A DNA stretch of 32,622 bases. It comes from an uncultured Lachnospiraceae bacterium (GTDB lineage: Bacteria; Bacillota; Clostridia; Lachnospirales; Lachnospiraceae). The notes under the pieces are model-generated. The model was not told where the DNA came from. It was given only the letters and a program-made list of their open reading frames with translations, and searched no databases. The number at the start of each line of letters is the position of its first letter. Position 1 is the stretch's first letter. The stretch lies in the NCBI GenBank assembly GCA_951800685.1, contig CATOJY010000041.1, positions 1 to 32,622 on the forward strand, given 5' to 3'. Position numbers and translations under genes: made by a program. Below, in pieces: positions 1 through 7,938 of this stretch.

Positions 1-47
1 CTATTACTCTTTTGTCGGCAAGGTAGAGTTGCCCGACTAAAGCCCGA

Positions 48-72
48 CCCGTCCGGCAGTCAGCCGGACAGG
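48..72 (-). terminator. Hairpin downstream of the CPBP gene
   Basis: Two 10-base arms (CCCGTCCGGC and GCCGGACAGG) flank a 5-base loop. The single imperfect pair is C/A if read on the plus strand but G·U on the minus strand, so the hairpin fits minus-strand RNA better, 40 bases after the CPBP stop codon. Only a short T run follows on that strand, so it may terminate weakly. Confidence 0.45.
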
Positions 73-111
73 GAACGGCAAAATTTTTTACACTTCTTTT
101 ACTTCTTTATC

Positions 112-936
112 TCACATGAGCAAAAAGATACCTAATGTTATGCAGGTAATGATCTGTAAAATAGTCATAACCAGCCCTCTGTCTGGGGTGGTGTAGAAGA
201 AAAAGTCGAGGAAAATATGCCATAGTCCCCAGGCAGCGCCCAACAGTAAAACACCCCGGCGCAGACCAAATTGTTTTTGCAGAAGAGGTTGTAAGTAATA
301 CCGCCATCCATATTCTTCTCCAAGAAAAGGAGTGAAAGAGAGAAAGAAATTGAACGGCATGATGAAGAACAGATAAGGCCACGTGGTGGGATTCTGCAAG
401 ATTTCTAATAAGAAACCAGGCTGTCCATCCAGGAGGGAGGCAATAGCGGCCCTTCCAAAGTATAGGAGCAGAAATGCAAGAAGGCAGAAAAAAGAAGTCT
501 GCGTCTGTTTCCAGGAAAGTCCGTAGGCGGCCCTTCTTTTCGTACCGGAAAGCAGAAGAGTGATCCAACAGAGAATGGTACCGCCTATAACCGCATACTG
601 CGTGAACAGTAACCACAGGGAAATTGACTGTCCATTCAGGGAAACTGTCTGCTCTGGCATGATAACGGTCAGTACAGCACAAAGAAGCATCAGAACCGCC
701 ACGAACAGAAAACTTAGATAAAACCATCGCGGCAGCAGAGCATCCTGCCATTGGGTGATCAGATAGGCTAGCATGACGCCGGCGGCTGGATAGAACATCT
801 GTGCATTCGGAAAGGGATTCAGTTCTGCCGATATCGTGCTGCCATACCAGGTTAATAGACCCATGGCGTAAGTAACGCCATAGGCGATCAGGAGAAAAAT
901 AAGAAACTGTTTTTTGTTCTTTGCTGTATCTGTCAT
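112..936 (-). CDS. CPBP family intramembrane metalloprotease, C-terminally truncated
   Basis: A very hydrophobic 274-residue protein with about seven membrane segments. It carries two of the three CPBP (Abi/Rce1-like) glutamic protease motifs: EEYGWR at residues 207-212 (EExxxR) and WGLWH ending at His240 (second motif). These motifs sit inside the membrane and are used for CAAX-type or bacteriocin-related proteolysis in known members. The family's third motif, a His/Asn pair in the last membrane helix, should follow the segment ending ITLGIFLLM, but a TGA stop comes instead and no frame downstream resumes it. The gene is therefore probably a truncated remnant with reduced or no protease activity. 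It lies 61 bases after telA on the same strand and could be co-transcribed with it. A weak AGAAAGG precedes the ATG. Substrate unknown. Confidence 0.75.
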   Translation of the reverse strand: MTDTAKNKKQFLIFLLIAYGVTYAMGLLTWYGSTISAELNPFPNAQMFYPAAGVMLAYLITQWQDALLPRWFYLSFLFVAVLMLLCAVLTVIMPEQTVSLNGQSISLWLLFTQYAVIGGTILCWITLLLSGTKRRAAYGLSWKQTQTSFFCLLAFLLLYFGRAAIASLLDGQPGFLLEILQNPTTWPYLFFIMPFNFFLSFTPFLGEEYGWRYYLQPLLQKQFGLRRGVLLLGAAWGLWHIFLDFFFYTTPDRGLVMTILQIITCITLGIFLLM

Positions 937-997
937 TATAACTATTTTACCTTTCTATCATGACCTTATGCGGTTATCGCACACAAACCGCTGCTTC

Positions 998-2167
998 TCA
1001 ATCAGTCTGCCCGGAAGCACGGGAGGAGCGGCTGACAGCGAGAAGTTTCTGGCGCATCTCGTCTTCTATGCGGACGAGTTCTACTTCTGCGCTGCGTCGT
1101 TTAGCGCGGCCATCTTCCTGGATCTTCATGACTTCGTCTAAAGTGCTGATCAAGGTCTGGTTAGTGGCAGTGAGAGTCTCGATATCTACGATACCTCTCT
1201 CGCTTTCCCTGGCAGTTTCGATTGTGGCGGTTTTGAGCGCTTCGGCATTTTTCTTCAAAAGGGAATTGGTCATGTCTGTCACTTCCTTTTGGGCCCTGGC
1301 TGCTTCGCTGGAATGATTTAATCCAATAGCGATCACCATCTGACTCTTCCAGAGTGGAATCGTATTTACGAGAGTGGAGTGTATCTTTTCTGACATAGCG
1401 GTATCGTTGCTCTGGATCAGACGGATCTGGGGCGCCATCTGCATGGAAATTGTTCTGGTCAGTTCCAGATCATAGATTTTCTTTTCAAATCGTTCGCACA
1501 TGGCGGCGTAATCGTTGGCAGTTTGGGTGTCTTCCGGGAGAGAGCTCTGCTCCGCTTTCTTTAAAAGTGCTGGAAGATCTATGGTTCTGGCCTGATTTAA
1601 TTTCTGCTTACCGGCAAGAATATACATGGAAAGTTCTTTGAAATAATTGAGATTCAATTCGTACATCTTGTCTAACATGGCAGCGTCTTTGAGCAGAGTG
1701 ACTTGATGATCCTCCATGACCTTACAGATTCTATTGATATTGGATTCCGCTTTGTCGTATTTGATCTTCATGCTTTCCAGCTTGTTGCTGCCCTTTTTGA
1801 AGAAGCCAAAAAGGCCTTTTTCTTCTTCTTCACCAAAATCCTTTAACTCTGCGACCACATCCGCTAACATCTGTCCGATCTCTCCCATATCTTTGGTGCG
1901 CACGTTGTTTAAGGCGCTTTCTGAGAAATCAGCGATCTTTTTCTGGCTGCCTGCGCCGTATTGCATTACCATCTGTGTGTTGGTTATATCGATCTGAGCA
2001 GCAAAGTCATCCACAATTTTCTGCTCCTGAGGTGTTAGTATCACTTCGGGAATTTGGGGTTTTTCTTCCACCACAGAGAGCGCGGCATTTTTTTCGTCCT
2101 GTTCCTGCTCAAAAGGTGACAGAGTCAGAGAAGGCGCTTCTTTTAACATTTCATCCAGATTACTCAT
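998..2167 (-). CDS. telA: Toxic anion resistance protein, TelA family
   Basis: A soluble, largely alpha-helical and coiled-coil protein of 389 residues matching the TelA/KlaA family, which was named from tellurite resistance plasmids and is linked in Firmicutes to cell-envelope and antimicrobial stress; its biochemistry is not settled. Family features seen are an acidic, variable N-terminus, a conserved core (residues about 50-370) rich in QIDI/ALNNVRTKDMG-like motifs and the segment around PLWKSQMVIAIGLNHSSEAA, then a charged tail. An ATG 15 bases upstream exists, but GGAGG lies just after it and 8 bases before the ATG chosen here, which makes this start far more likely. The gene follows xpaC by 38 bases, the usual TelA/XpaC pairing, and should be co-transcribed with it. 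Confidence 0.85.
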   Translation of the reverse strand: MSNLDEMLKEAPSLTLSPFEQEQDEKNAALSVVEEKPQIPEVILTPQEQKIVDDFAAQIDITNTQMVMQYGAGSQKKIADFSESALNNVRTKDMGEIGQMLADVVAELKDFGEEEEKGLFGFFKKGSNKLESMKIKYDKAESNINRICKVMEDHQVTLLKDAAMLDKMYELNLNYFKELSMYILAGKQKLNQARTIDLPALLKKAEQSSLPEDTQTANDYAAMCERFEKKIYDLELTRTISMQMAPQIRLIQSNDTAMSEKIHSTLVNTIPLWKSQMVIAIGLNHSSEAARAQKEVTDMTNSLLKKNAEALKTATIETARESERGIVDIETLTATNQTLISTLDEVMKIQEDGRAKRRSAEVELVRIEDEMRQKLLAVSRSSRASGQTD

Positions 2168-2205
2168 TTTAGGTTCCTCCATTTTGTGAGATTTGTGGTA
2201 TTCAA

Positions 2206-3738
2206 TTATTTAACCGTAAGATCCATTTCGCTCATCAACCCTTCACGGGCCAGCATTGTTTTTAATACCTGTGCGTCTGTAGTAGCATCCAACACAGCGT
2301 CCTGGAACAGATTGTTCAAAAGTTCGGTAAAGGCCTGGTTGATCGTATCGAGAGTATTTTCAATCTCAGCCTTAGCGGCGATGATATCGTCTCCTGGCGT
2401 GCTTACCCGGTCAAATTCCTCATAGGCTTCTACCAGTTTTAAGGTGGTGGGAAGGTAATAATTCATCAGCTTATGCATGCGGTGCATCTGGTCAGGATGT
2501 TCCCTTACGCTGTCGAAAAGATTCCCTAACAGATTTTCCATACGGGATAACTTGGCAGAGATCACTTCTCCAGGAATCTTATCATTCAGAAGATGAAGTT
2601 TGCGGATGCATTCCATTCCCTCCGCGATCATGGCGTTAAGCTCTGCCTCCTGCCCTGGGAAGTCTGTGGTCTGCTTAATGTCTGTTTCAGGATTCTTTTG
2701 TGTTTCCTGGGGAGCGGGGGTTCTTTGACTGGCGGCTTCCCGGAGCCTGCAGTTGTTTTCGGTTTCCAGATATTGCCGGTAGATGGCGTCATTTAGCATA
2801 AAGCAGGTTCTTTTCTCGTCCAGATGACCTTCAGGGAACATGCCAAGTCTCATCATCTTCTGCAGATCCTTGATCACCCGGCGCGTTTTTCGGCCGGTGC
2901 TTCTGGCCAGATGTTCAATCTCGCCATAGAGAGTACGGCTGCAGAGTTTGGCGTAACGTTCTGCCAGCTTTAGCCGCCTGCGCTGTCCGATACCCAGGCG
3001 GATCATTCCTGCAAATAGTGCAAGAAAGAACAGATTGGCGATCCATCCCAATGGACCGGCAGAATCGTTTGCCAGTAGAAGCGCGGCAAAGTGAATAAGG
3101 GTCATAAGGATAGTTAAGCCCAAACCAATGCCGCCGAATACTTGATACAGTACGTTGGATACGTTTCCAACCTTTTTAAACTGGAGGGGGGAAAGAGCAG
3201 TATTATTTCCATAGGGGCTGTCCTGCTGTTTCACCAATGACGGGTCCTGGTATTTCTGCTGAGCCTGCCAACGTGCCTGCTCCTGCCGGCGCAGCTTGTC
3301 TTGCTGGCGCCTCTGGTCCCTGGATTGCCAGGAGCCATATTCTTTTGCATTAGGTGTGGATCCGGCAGTCTGCCATGGGGTCTGTTCTGGTGCCTTGCGA
3401 GCCGAGTCGGAGGCTTGCCGGTAGGTCTGTTGCTGCGCCTTGCGAGCTGGGTCGGAGGCTTGCCGGTAGGTCTGTTCCTGCGTTTTGCGTGCCTGTCCGG
3501 TGGTCTGCCGGGTTTGTCCTGCAGCCTGGCGGTGGTCTTCATAAGTCTGTTTATGTGCCTGTTCTTGTGTCTCTTCGTAATCCATGAAGGAGATATGTTT
3601 GCCTACTTCATTTAGGGCGTTGACAACACTCTGGGAAACCAATCTGTTTAAATCATTGAAATCCCCGCCCTGCAGTGCATCTGACAAGGCGTTCATGATC
3701 TGTTCCCCCATGCTGTGATCACTCTGATTGTCTTTCAT
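2206..3738 (-). CDS. XpaC-like protein (5-bromo-4-chloroindolyl phosphate hydrolysis family)
   Basis: A 510-residue membrane protein. Residues 1-50 are an ordinary helical start, 55-165 form a glutamine-, arginine- and threonine-rich low-complexity stretch with two near-identical 15-residue units (QTYRQASDxARKAxx), and two membrane segments lie near 199-222 and 230-250. The remaining cytoplasmic helical part contains RVIKDLQKMMRLGMFPEGHLDE, a typical XpaC-family segment. XpaC was described from hydrolysis of a chromogenic phosphate ester in Bacillus; its physiological role is unknown, but it occurs next to TelA in many Firmicutes. Here it is the first gene of that pair. GAGG sits about 9 bases before the ATG. 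The repetitive insert before the membrane segments is longer than in simple XpaC proteins. Confidence 0.75.
   Translation of the reverse strand: MKDNQSDHSMGEQIMNALSDALQGGDFNDLNRLVSQSVVNALNEVGKHISFMDYEETQEQAHKQTYEDHRQAAGQTRQTTGQARKTQEQTYRQASDPARKAQQQTYRQASDSARKAPEQTPWQTAGSTPNAKEYGSWQSRDQRRQQDKLRRQEQARWQAQQKYQDPSLVKQQDSPYGNNTALSPLQFKKVGNVSNVLYQVFGGIGLGLTILMTLIHFAALLLANDSAGPLGWIANLFFLALFAGMIRLGIGQRRRLKLAERYAKLCSRTLYGEIEHLARSTGRKTRRVIKDLQKMMRLGMFPEGHLDEKRTCFMLNDAIYRQYLETENNCRLREAASQRTPAPQETQKNPETDIKQTTDFPGQEAELNAMIAEGMECIRKLHLLNDKIPGEVISAKLSRMENLLGNLFDSVREHPDQMHRMHKLMNYYLPTTLKLVEAYEEFDRVSTPGDDIIAAKAEIENTLDTINQAFTELLNNLFQDAVLDATTDAQVLKTMLAREGLMSEMDLTVK
3392..3481 (-). repeat. Tandem 45-base repeat inside the xpaC-like gene
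   Basis: Two adjacent 45-base units (3392-3436 and 3437-3481) differ at only a few bases and encode the 15-residue unit QTYRQASDxARKAxx. Degenerate copies flank both sides. The unit length keeps the reading frame, so copy number could vary without breaking the gene. Confidence 0.85.
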
Positions 3739-3795
3739 CTAAATAAATCCTCACTGTGTCTGATCATATTTATACATAGAAAATACCTAAACTTT

Positions 3796-3824
3796 ATTAT
3801 CACACATTGGGCGTTACTTCGCAA
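3796..3824 (-). promoter_or_regulatory. Promoter of the xpaC-telA operon
   Basis: On the minus strand TTGCGA and GATAAT are separated by exactly 17 bases, about 60 bases before the xpaC-like ATG. This is the best sigma-A-type match in the gap between that gene and the acetyltransferase. Confidence 0.6.
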
Positions 3825-3915
3825 TAAATTTCATTATTTTTCATGAATGAGAAGTTCGTGGGAGGTAACTATTCATACAGCAGGATAGGTCAGTATAGGG
3901 ACGTCCGCATTTGCT

Positions 3916-4341
3916 TTAAAGTATCTTTCTCATGAACATTTCCATTGGCTGCTCAAAGGGCGTACCATTCAACAAAAGAGCGCCGCATTCAACATATCCT
4001 AATTTTCTGTAGAAATGCTGGGCGTCTTCGTCTACCTGAGTTGATATAAGAACCATTTTGTAGTCTTGCGCCTTCATGTCTTCTTCCCAGGCCTTCATTG
4101 CTTCTGATGCGAGACCTTTGTTTCGGTGGGCTTCTTTTACATAAAGAAGATTCAGGAAAGGAAGACTATCCCATAAGAAAGAATGGTGCATAAGCCCGAT
4201 CCGTTCGTTGTTTTCCCAAAGGATATATCCTGTTTTGGTAGAGATACGATTCTGATACTGGAATTCATTAACATGAGAGTCAATTTCCATGACAAAATTT
4301 TTGTCTTCTGGCTGCATATGTTTCAGATTCATTTTCCTCAT
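3916..4341 (-). CDS. GNAT family N-acetyltransferase
   Basis: A 141-residue single-domain protein with the GNAT fold pattern. It has an N-terminal substrate part, then the strand LPFLNLLYVKEAHRNKGLASEAM, in which the R-x-x-G-x-A acetyl-CoA loop (HRNKGLA, about residues 92-98) is clear. The C-terminal FYRKLGYVECGALLLNG is the typical last helix and strand. It should transfer an acetyl group from acetyl-CoA to an amine, but the acceptor cannot be read from the sequence. The start is uncertain: an in-frame ATG three codons downstream (MNLKHMQ) is equally plausible, with GAGGA lying between the two. It is probably transcribed alone; the operon downstream on this strand has its own promoter. Confidence 0.8.
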   Translation of the reverse strand: MRKMNLKHMQPEDKNFVMEIDSHVNEFQYQNRISTKTGYILWENNERIGLMHHSFLWDSLPFLNLLYVKEAHRNKGLASEAMKAWEEDMKAQDYKMVLISTQVDEDAQHFYRKLGYVECGALLLNGTPFEQPMEMFMRKIL

Positions 4342-4649
4342 TTCTGCGTTGATTTTGTGTATAGCAAAATCTGTACGCTAAAAGTTTATATTTTTCATAA
4401 CGACCCATAACGCAGAGAGCAGGATAGCATAATCGGCATTGCCTGTCCGCATTATAGAAGGGAAAGTATCCAAATCCTATTATACAATAGAAGGTCGTTT
4501 CATGGAATAGGTTTGCTATAGTGAGTCAGAGCGTGCATGCTAAAGCGGTAGTATAGGACCTTTTTTGAGGTCTGTTTGTCGGTGATGCATGGAGGCTGAT
4601 GGGGTGGGAGGGGGAGGCGTAAACGGTGTGCAGAAAGTAAGAATAATAA
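4342..4649. other. Intergenic stretch with no recognised gene
   Basis: About 300 bases upstream of the first sugar-module operator. I see no convincing reading frame, RNA gene or strong hairpin; only a small GACCT/AGGTC stem around a T run near 4557-4572. Confidence 0.5.
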
Positions 4650-4663
4650 TGGAATCGATTTCA
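4650..4663. promoter_or_regulatory. LacI/CcpA-type operator, upstream site of the phosphatase promoter
   Basis: TGGAATCGATTTCA is a pseudo-palindrome centred on CG, as bound by LacI/GalR-family proteins. It ends 45 bases before the -35 box. Three close relatives occur at 4748, 5655 and 5757. Confidence 0.65.
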
Positions 4664-4708
4664 ACATGTTGCTATAAATTTTGTTGTTATATTTGGATAT
4701 AGTGCCAA

Positions 4709-4737
4709 TTTACAAAAAAGCATAGAATAGATAGTAT
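4709..4737 (+). promoter_or_regulatory. Promoter of the HAD phosphatase gene
   Basis: TTTACA and TAGTAT are separated by exactly 17 bases. The promoter sits between two LacI-type operators, the second starting 10 bases after the -10 box where a bound repressor would block initiation. Confidence 0.65.
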
Positions 4738-4747
4738 GAGTATAGAA

Positions 4748-4761
4748 TGAAATTGATTACA
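4748..4761. promoter_or_regulatory. LacI/CcpA-type operator, downstream site of the phosphatase promoter
   Basis: TGAAATTGATTACA matches the consensus TGNAATYGNTTWCA shared by the four sites in this region. It covers the expected transcription start. Confidence 0.6.
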
Positions 4762-4807
4762 TATAAAATAGAAAAGCATAGAAAAAAGTAGGAAGGAGAG
4801 AATGCAG

Positions 4808-5638
4808 ATGAGTCGGAAAGTCATTTTTCTGGATATTGACGGAACGCTGACGGAACCAGGGAGTAATGAACCGCCGCAGTCGGCCTTGTGGGCAATAGAG
4901 AAGGCTAGAGAAGCAGGCAATTATGTATTTCTTTGTACTGGTAGGAATTACAGGATGCTGTCACCGCTGTTAAAGTATGGTTTCGACGGCGCCATAGGCA
5001 GCGCGGGTGGGTATATTGTGTGTGGCGATCAGGTGCTTTATGATTGTCCAATGACCCGGTCGCAGTCGAAGAAGGCGATGAATCTTCTGGCAGAACATGG
5101 GGTATATAGAACGGTGGAATGCCTGGATGGTTCCTACACGGATGAAGGATTGAAGGAATTTCTCAGAGAGCATGCAGCAGAGGGAAGCAACAGTGAACTG
5201 CTGCGCTGGCGGGAACAGATTGAGAGTTCTCTGCATATTCTGCCGATGCGGGATTATCGGGAACAGCCAGTATATAAGATCGTGTTCATGTGCCAGTCCA
5301 TGGAGGCGCTTAAGGATCCGCAGAAGAGACTGGAAGAGGATTTTGTATTCTGTATCCAGGGAAAAGATTGGTATGGCTTCATAAATGGAGAGATCATCAA
5401 CCGACAGTTTAACAAAGGAAAAGCGGTGGAGAAGGTCTGCGAATATTTACAGATTCCTATTGCGGATTCAATTGCCATCGGGGACAGCATGAACGACAAA
5501 GAGATGCTGGAAACAGCAGGTGTGGGTATTTGTATGGCCAACGGTAATGAGCAGTTGAAAACGCTGGTGGATGACCTATGCCCGGCAGTACAGGAGGATG
5601 GGATCCGGGCAGCCTTTGTGAAGTATCATCTTGTGTGA
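4808..5638 (+). CDS. HAD-IIB (Cof-type) sugar phosphatase
   Basis: A 276-residue cytoplasmic phosphatase of the haloacid dehalogenase superfamily, subclass IIB. Motif I is FLDIDGT with Asp9 as nucleophile and Asp11 as acid/base; motif II lies in LCTGRN; the motif III lysine is in NKGKAV; motif IV is GDSMNDKEM. The cap domain lies between motifs II and III. Members usually dephosphorylate sugar phosphates, and cyanobacterial and plant sucrose-phosphate phosphatase belongs to the same subclass. Its position directly before an amylosucrase, under matching operators, suggests a sucrose- or hexose-phosphate substrate, but this is inference. An ATG two codons upstream exists, but AAGGAG stands 9 bases before this one and only 3 before the other. 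Confidence 0.85.
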   Translation: MSRKVIFLDIDGTLTEPGSNEPPQSALWAIEKAREAGNYVFLCTGRNYRMLSPLLKYGFDGAIGSAGGYIVCGDQVLYDCPMTRSQSKKAMNLLAEHGVYRTVECLDGSYTDEGLKEFLREHAAEGSNSELLRWREQIESSLHILPMRDYREQPVYKIVFMCQSMEALKDPQKRLEEDFVFCIQGKDWYGFINGEIINRQFNKGKAVEKVCEYLQIPIADSIAIGDSMNDKEMLETAGVGICMANGNEQLKTLVDDLCPAVQEDGIRAAFVKYHLV

Positions 5639-5654
5639 TATAGGGCGGTTGGTA

Positions 5655-5668
5655 TGGAATCGGTTACA
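5655..5668. promoter_or_regulatory. LacI/CcpA-type operator, upstream site of the amylosucrase promoter
   Basis: TGGAATCGGTTACA lies just after the phosphatase stop codon and ends 45 bases before the -35 box, exactly as the equivalent site does before the phosphatase gene. Confidence 0.65.
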
Positions 5669-5713
5669 GCATTATAAACAAAATGACAGCCTGGGATTTG
5701 GCGGAACTGTCAA

Positions 5714-5742
5714 TTTACAGATATTTATAAGAGTGCTATATT
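5714..5742 (+). promoter_or_regulatory. Promoter of the amylosucrase gene
   Basis: TTTACA and TATATT are separated by 17 bases. The preceding bases (CAATTTACA) are identical to those at the phosphatase promoter, and the box lies between two LacI-type operators. Confidence 0.65.
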
Positions 5743-5756
5743 GTAGAAGTATAGAG

Positions 5757-5770
5757 TGCAATCGATTTCA
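5757..5770. promoter_or_regulatory. LacI/CcpA-type operator, downstream site of the amylosucrase promoter
   Basis: TGCAATCGATTTCA starts 14 bases after the -10 box and would overlap the transcription start region. Confidence 0.65.
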
Positions 5771-5859
5771 TATGATGGAAGAAAATTCCTGTATGAAAGG
5801 GCAAGAAAGTAACGGCACATAAAGGAATGGATTTGTGAAAATGGAGGATGTACGGAACA

Positions 5860-7857
5860 ATGGGTAAGGGAAAAGCAAGCAGGAAAGTAACTGGTCAGAA
5901 AGTGGCAGCCACTGATAGGGCAGCAAAAGAAATGTCAGCATCAACAGAGAAAACAGGCGGTCACACAGAAAAGACAGAGGCAGCAGGAAAAGCGGCTGTA
6001 ACACGCAAGGCAGCGGACGATCAGCTAGCAAGGATCTTCGAAGAAAGGCTGCAGAGGCATCATGATGAGCTGCGCTGGTTATATATGGAATTATATGAGA
6101 ATGATTCTATGTTTGCAGAATTATGCGACCAAATGTATCAGTTCTATTTGGAAAGAAATGATGAACTGAAAAAGTTGGATATAAACAGGGAAAAAGACAA
6201 AGACTGGTATAAGAAGAATGATCTGCTGGGTATGATGTTCTACATTGATAATTTTGCCGGTAATATGAAAGGTGTTCAGTCCAAATTAGACTATATTGAG
6301 CAGTCTAATGTGAATTATATTCATTTGATGCCATTTCTGGAAACGCCGGAGGGAAGATCTGACGGTGGATATGCAGTGTCGGATTTCAGAAAAGTACAAA
6401 AGAAGTTAGGTTCCATGGAAGATCTGGACAATCTGACAGCTGCTTGTCATAAGAGAGGGATCAATGTCTGCATGGATTTTGTCATGAACCATACGTCAGA
6501 GGATCATGAGTGGGCGAAGAAAGCGAAACAGGGTGATGGGGAGTATATGAGCCGTTACTTTTTTTATAACAATGCAGACATACCAGAGCAGTATGAGAGA
6601 ACTGTGCCACAGGTATTTCCAACGACCGCTCCCGGAAACTTTACGTGGCTTGACGAGATCGGTCATTATGTGATGACTACTTTTTATCCTTATCAGTGGG
6701 ATTTAAATTATGGAAACCCAAGAGTGTTTAACGATATGATGTATAATTTCCTGTATCTGGCCAACAGAGGAATCGATATCATCCGTATTGATGCAGTGCC
6801 TTATATCTGGAAGGAATTGAATACACCCTGCCGTAATCTCAAACAGGTACATACCATTGTGCGTATGATGCGGATTATCTGTGAGATCATCTGTCCAAGT
6901 GTTCTTTTGCTGGGAGAGGTTGTCATGGAACCTGAGAAAGTGGTTCCTTATTTCGGGACAGTGGAGAAACCAGAATGCCATATGCTTTATAATGTAACGA
7001 CGATGGCTACCACATGGCATACGGTAGCGACGAGGAATGTGAAACTTCTAAAACGCCAGCTGGATATTGTCAATGGACTGCCTAAGGAGTATGTTTTCCT
7101 GAATTATCTCCGCTGCCATGATGATATTGGCTGGGGACTGGATTATGACACATTGCGGACAGAGGGGATGGAAGAGCGTTCCCATAAGAAGTATCTGAAT
7201 GATTACTTCCAGGGGTATGCGGGTGACAGCAACAGCCGGGGAGAACTCTATAATGCGGATCCGGTTACTGGAGACGCCAGATTCTGTGGTACGACGGCAT
7301 CCATGTGCGGTATTGAGAAGGCCGGGTTCGAACAGGATGAGACCGCCATGGAAAAGGCAGTCAGAATGGACTTGATGCTGCATGCTTACATGTTCATGCA
7401 GTCGGGCATTCCGGTTCTGTACAGTGGGGACGAGATTGGGCAGGTCAATGACTATACTTATAAGGAAGATCCGAATAAGGCAGCAGATTCCCGGTACATC
7501 CATCGCGGTGCAATGGACTGGAAAATGGCTGGAAACAGAGAGGATTCTGACACAGTAGAAGGAAAAATGTTCCAAGGGCTTGCAGCGCTTGAGCAAATCC
7601 GCAAGACAGAAAAGGTATTTATGACAAAGGCTGATGCCTGGACGATAGAGACCTGGGATAATGCAGTTCTTTGTATCGGAAGATATTTCGAAGGGGAGAA
7701 GCTGATTGGTCTGTTTAATTTCAGTGAATTCGACAAGACAGCCTGGATTAATGAAGCCGATGGTGAATATATAGAATTGCTTTCCGGGAATAAGATGCAG
7801 CCAGTCAACGTTACTGTGCCAGCGTATGGTTTTTATTATATGAAAAAGATTTCATAA
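5860..7857 (+). CDS. Amylosucrase (GH13 family)
   Basis: A 665-residue glycoside hydrolase family 13 enzyme expected to use sucrose to extend an alpha-1,4-glucan while releasing fructose, in the cytoplasm (no signal peptide). Catalytic motifs are intact: nucleophile Asp311 in IIRIDAVPYIWKE, acid/base Glu353 in LLLGEVVMEP, and the His420-Asp421 pair in NYLRCHDDIGW. The runs CRNLKQVHTIVRMMR and GTVEKPECHMLYNVTTMATTW are typical of amylosucrase rather than sucrose phosphorylase or amylase. The first 55 or so residues are a Lys/Ala/Thr/Glu-rich, probably disordered tail of unclear purpose; the conserved helical N-domain starts near LARIFEERLQRHH. An ATG four codons upstream directly abuts GGAGG, so the start 12 bases after that site is preferred. 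The gene has its own promoter and operator pair and is followed by the LacI-type regulator. Confidence 0.88.
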   Translation: MGKGKASRKVTGQKVAATDRAAKEMSASTEKTGGHTEKTEAAGKAAVTRKAADDQLARIFEERLQRHHDELRWLYMELYENDSMFAELCDQMYQFYLERNDELKKLDINREKDKDWYKKNDLLGMMFYIDNFAGNMKGVQSKLDYIEQSNVNYIHLMPFLETPEGRSDGGYAVSDFRKVQKKLGSMEDLDNLTAACHKRGINVCMDFVMNHTSEDHEWAKKAKQGDGEYMSRYFFYNNADIPEQYERTVPQVFPTTAPGNFTWLDEIGHYVMTTFYPYQWDLNYGNPRVFNDMMYNFLYLANRGIDIIRIDAVPYIWKELNTPCRNLKQVHTIVRMMRIICEIICPSVLLLGEVVMEPEKVVPYFGTVEKPECHMLYNVTTMATTWHTVATRNVKLLKRQLDIVNGLPKEYVFLNYLRCHDDIGWGLDYDTLRTEGMEERSHKKYLNDYFQGYAGDSNSRGELYNADPVTGDARFCGTTASMCGIEKAGFEQDETAMEKAVRMDLMLHAYMFMQSGIPVLYSGDEIGQVNDYTYKEDPNKAADSRYIHRGAMDWKMAGNREDSDTVEGKMFQGLAALEQIRKTEKVFMTKADAWTIETWDNAVLCIGRYFEGEKLIGLFNFSEFDKTAWINEADGEYIELLSGNKMQPVNVTVPAYGFYYMKKIS

Positions 7858-7938
7858 TAGATTGGGCAGAAAATGGTGTCATTGATTTGGATAGTTTTGC
7901 AGGGGATAGCAGTTATGGGAGTATAGAGGAGCAAGGGA

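Noticed and set aside
107..751. Long open frame of 214 codons overlapping the CPBP gene
   Set aside because: It is a shifted frame of the CPBP gene on the same strand, with no family pattern and no ribosome site.
4557..4572. GACCT/AGGTC mini-hairpin with a T-rich loop
   Set aside because: The stem has five pairs and the T run lies in the loop, so it is not a credible terminator.
7877..7890. TGTCATTGATTTGG as a fifth LacI-type operator before the regulator gene
   Set aside because: It misses the conserved right-hand CA and the A in the left arm, so it fits only as a poor half-site.
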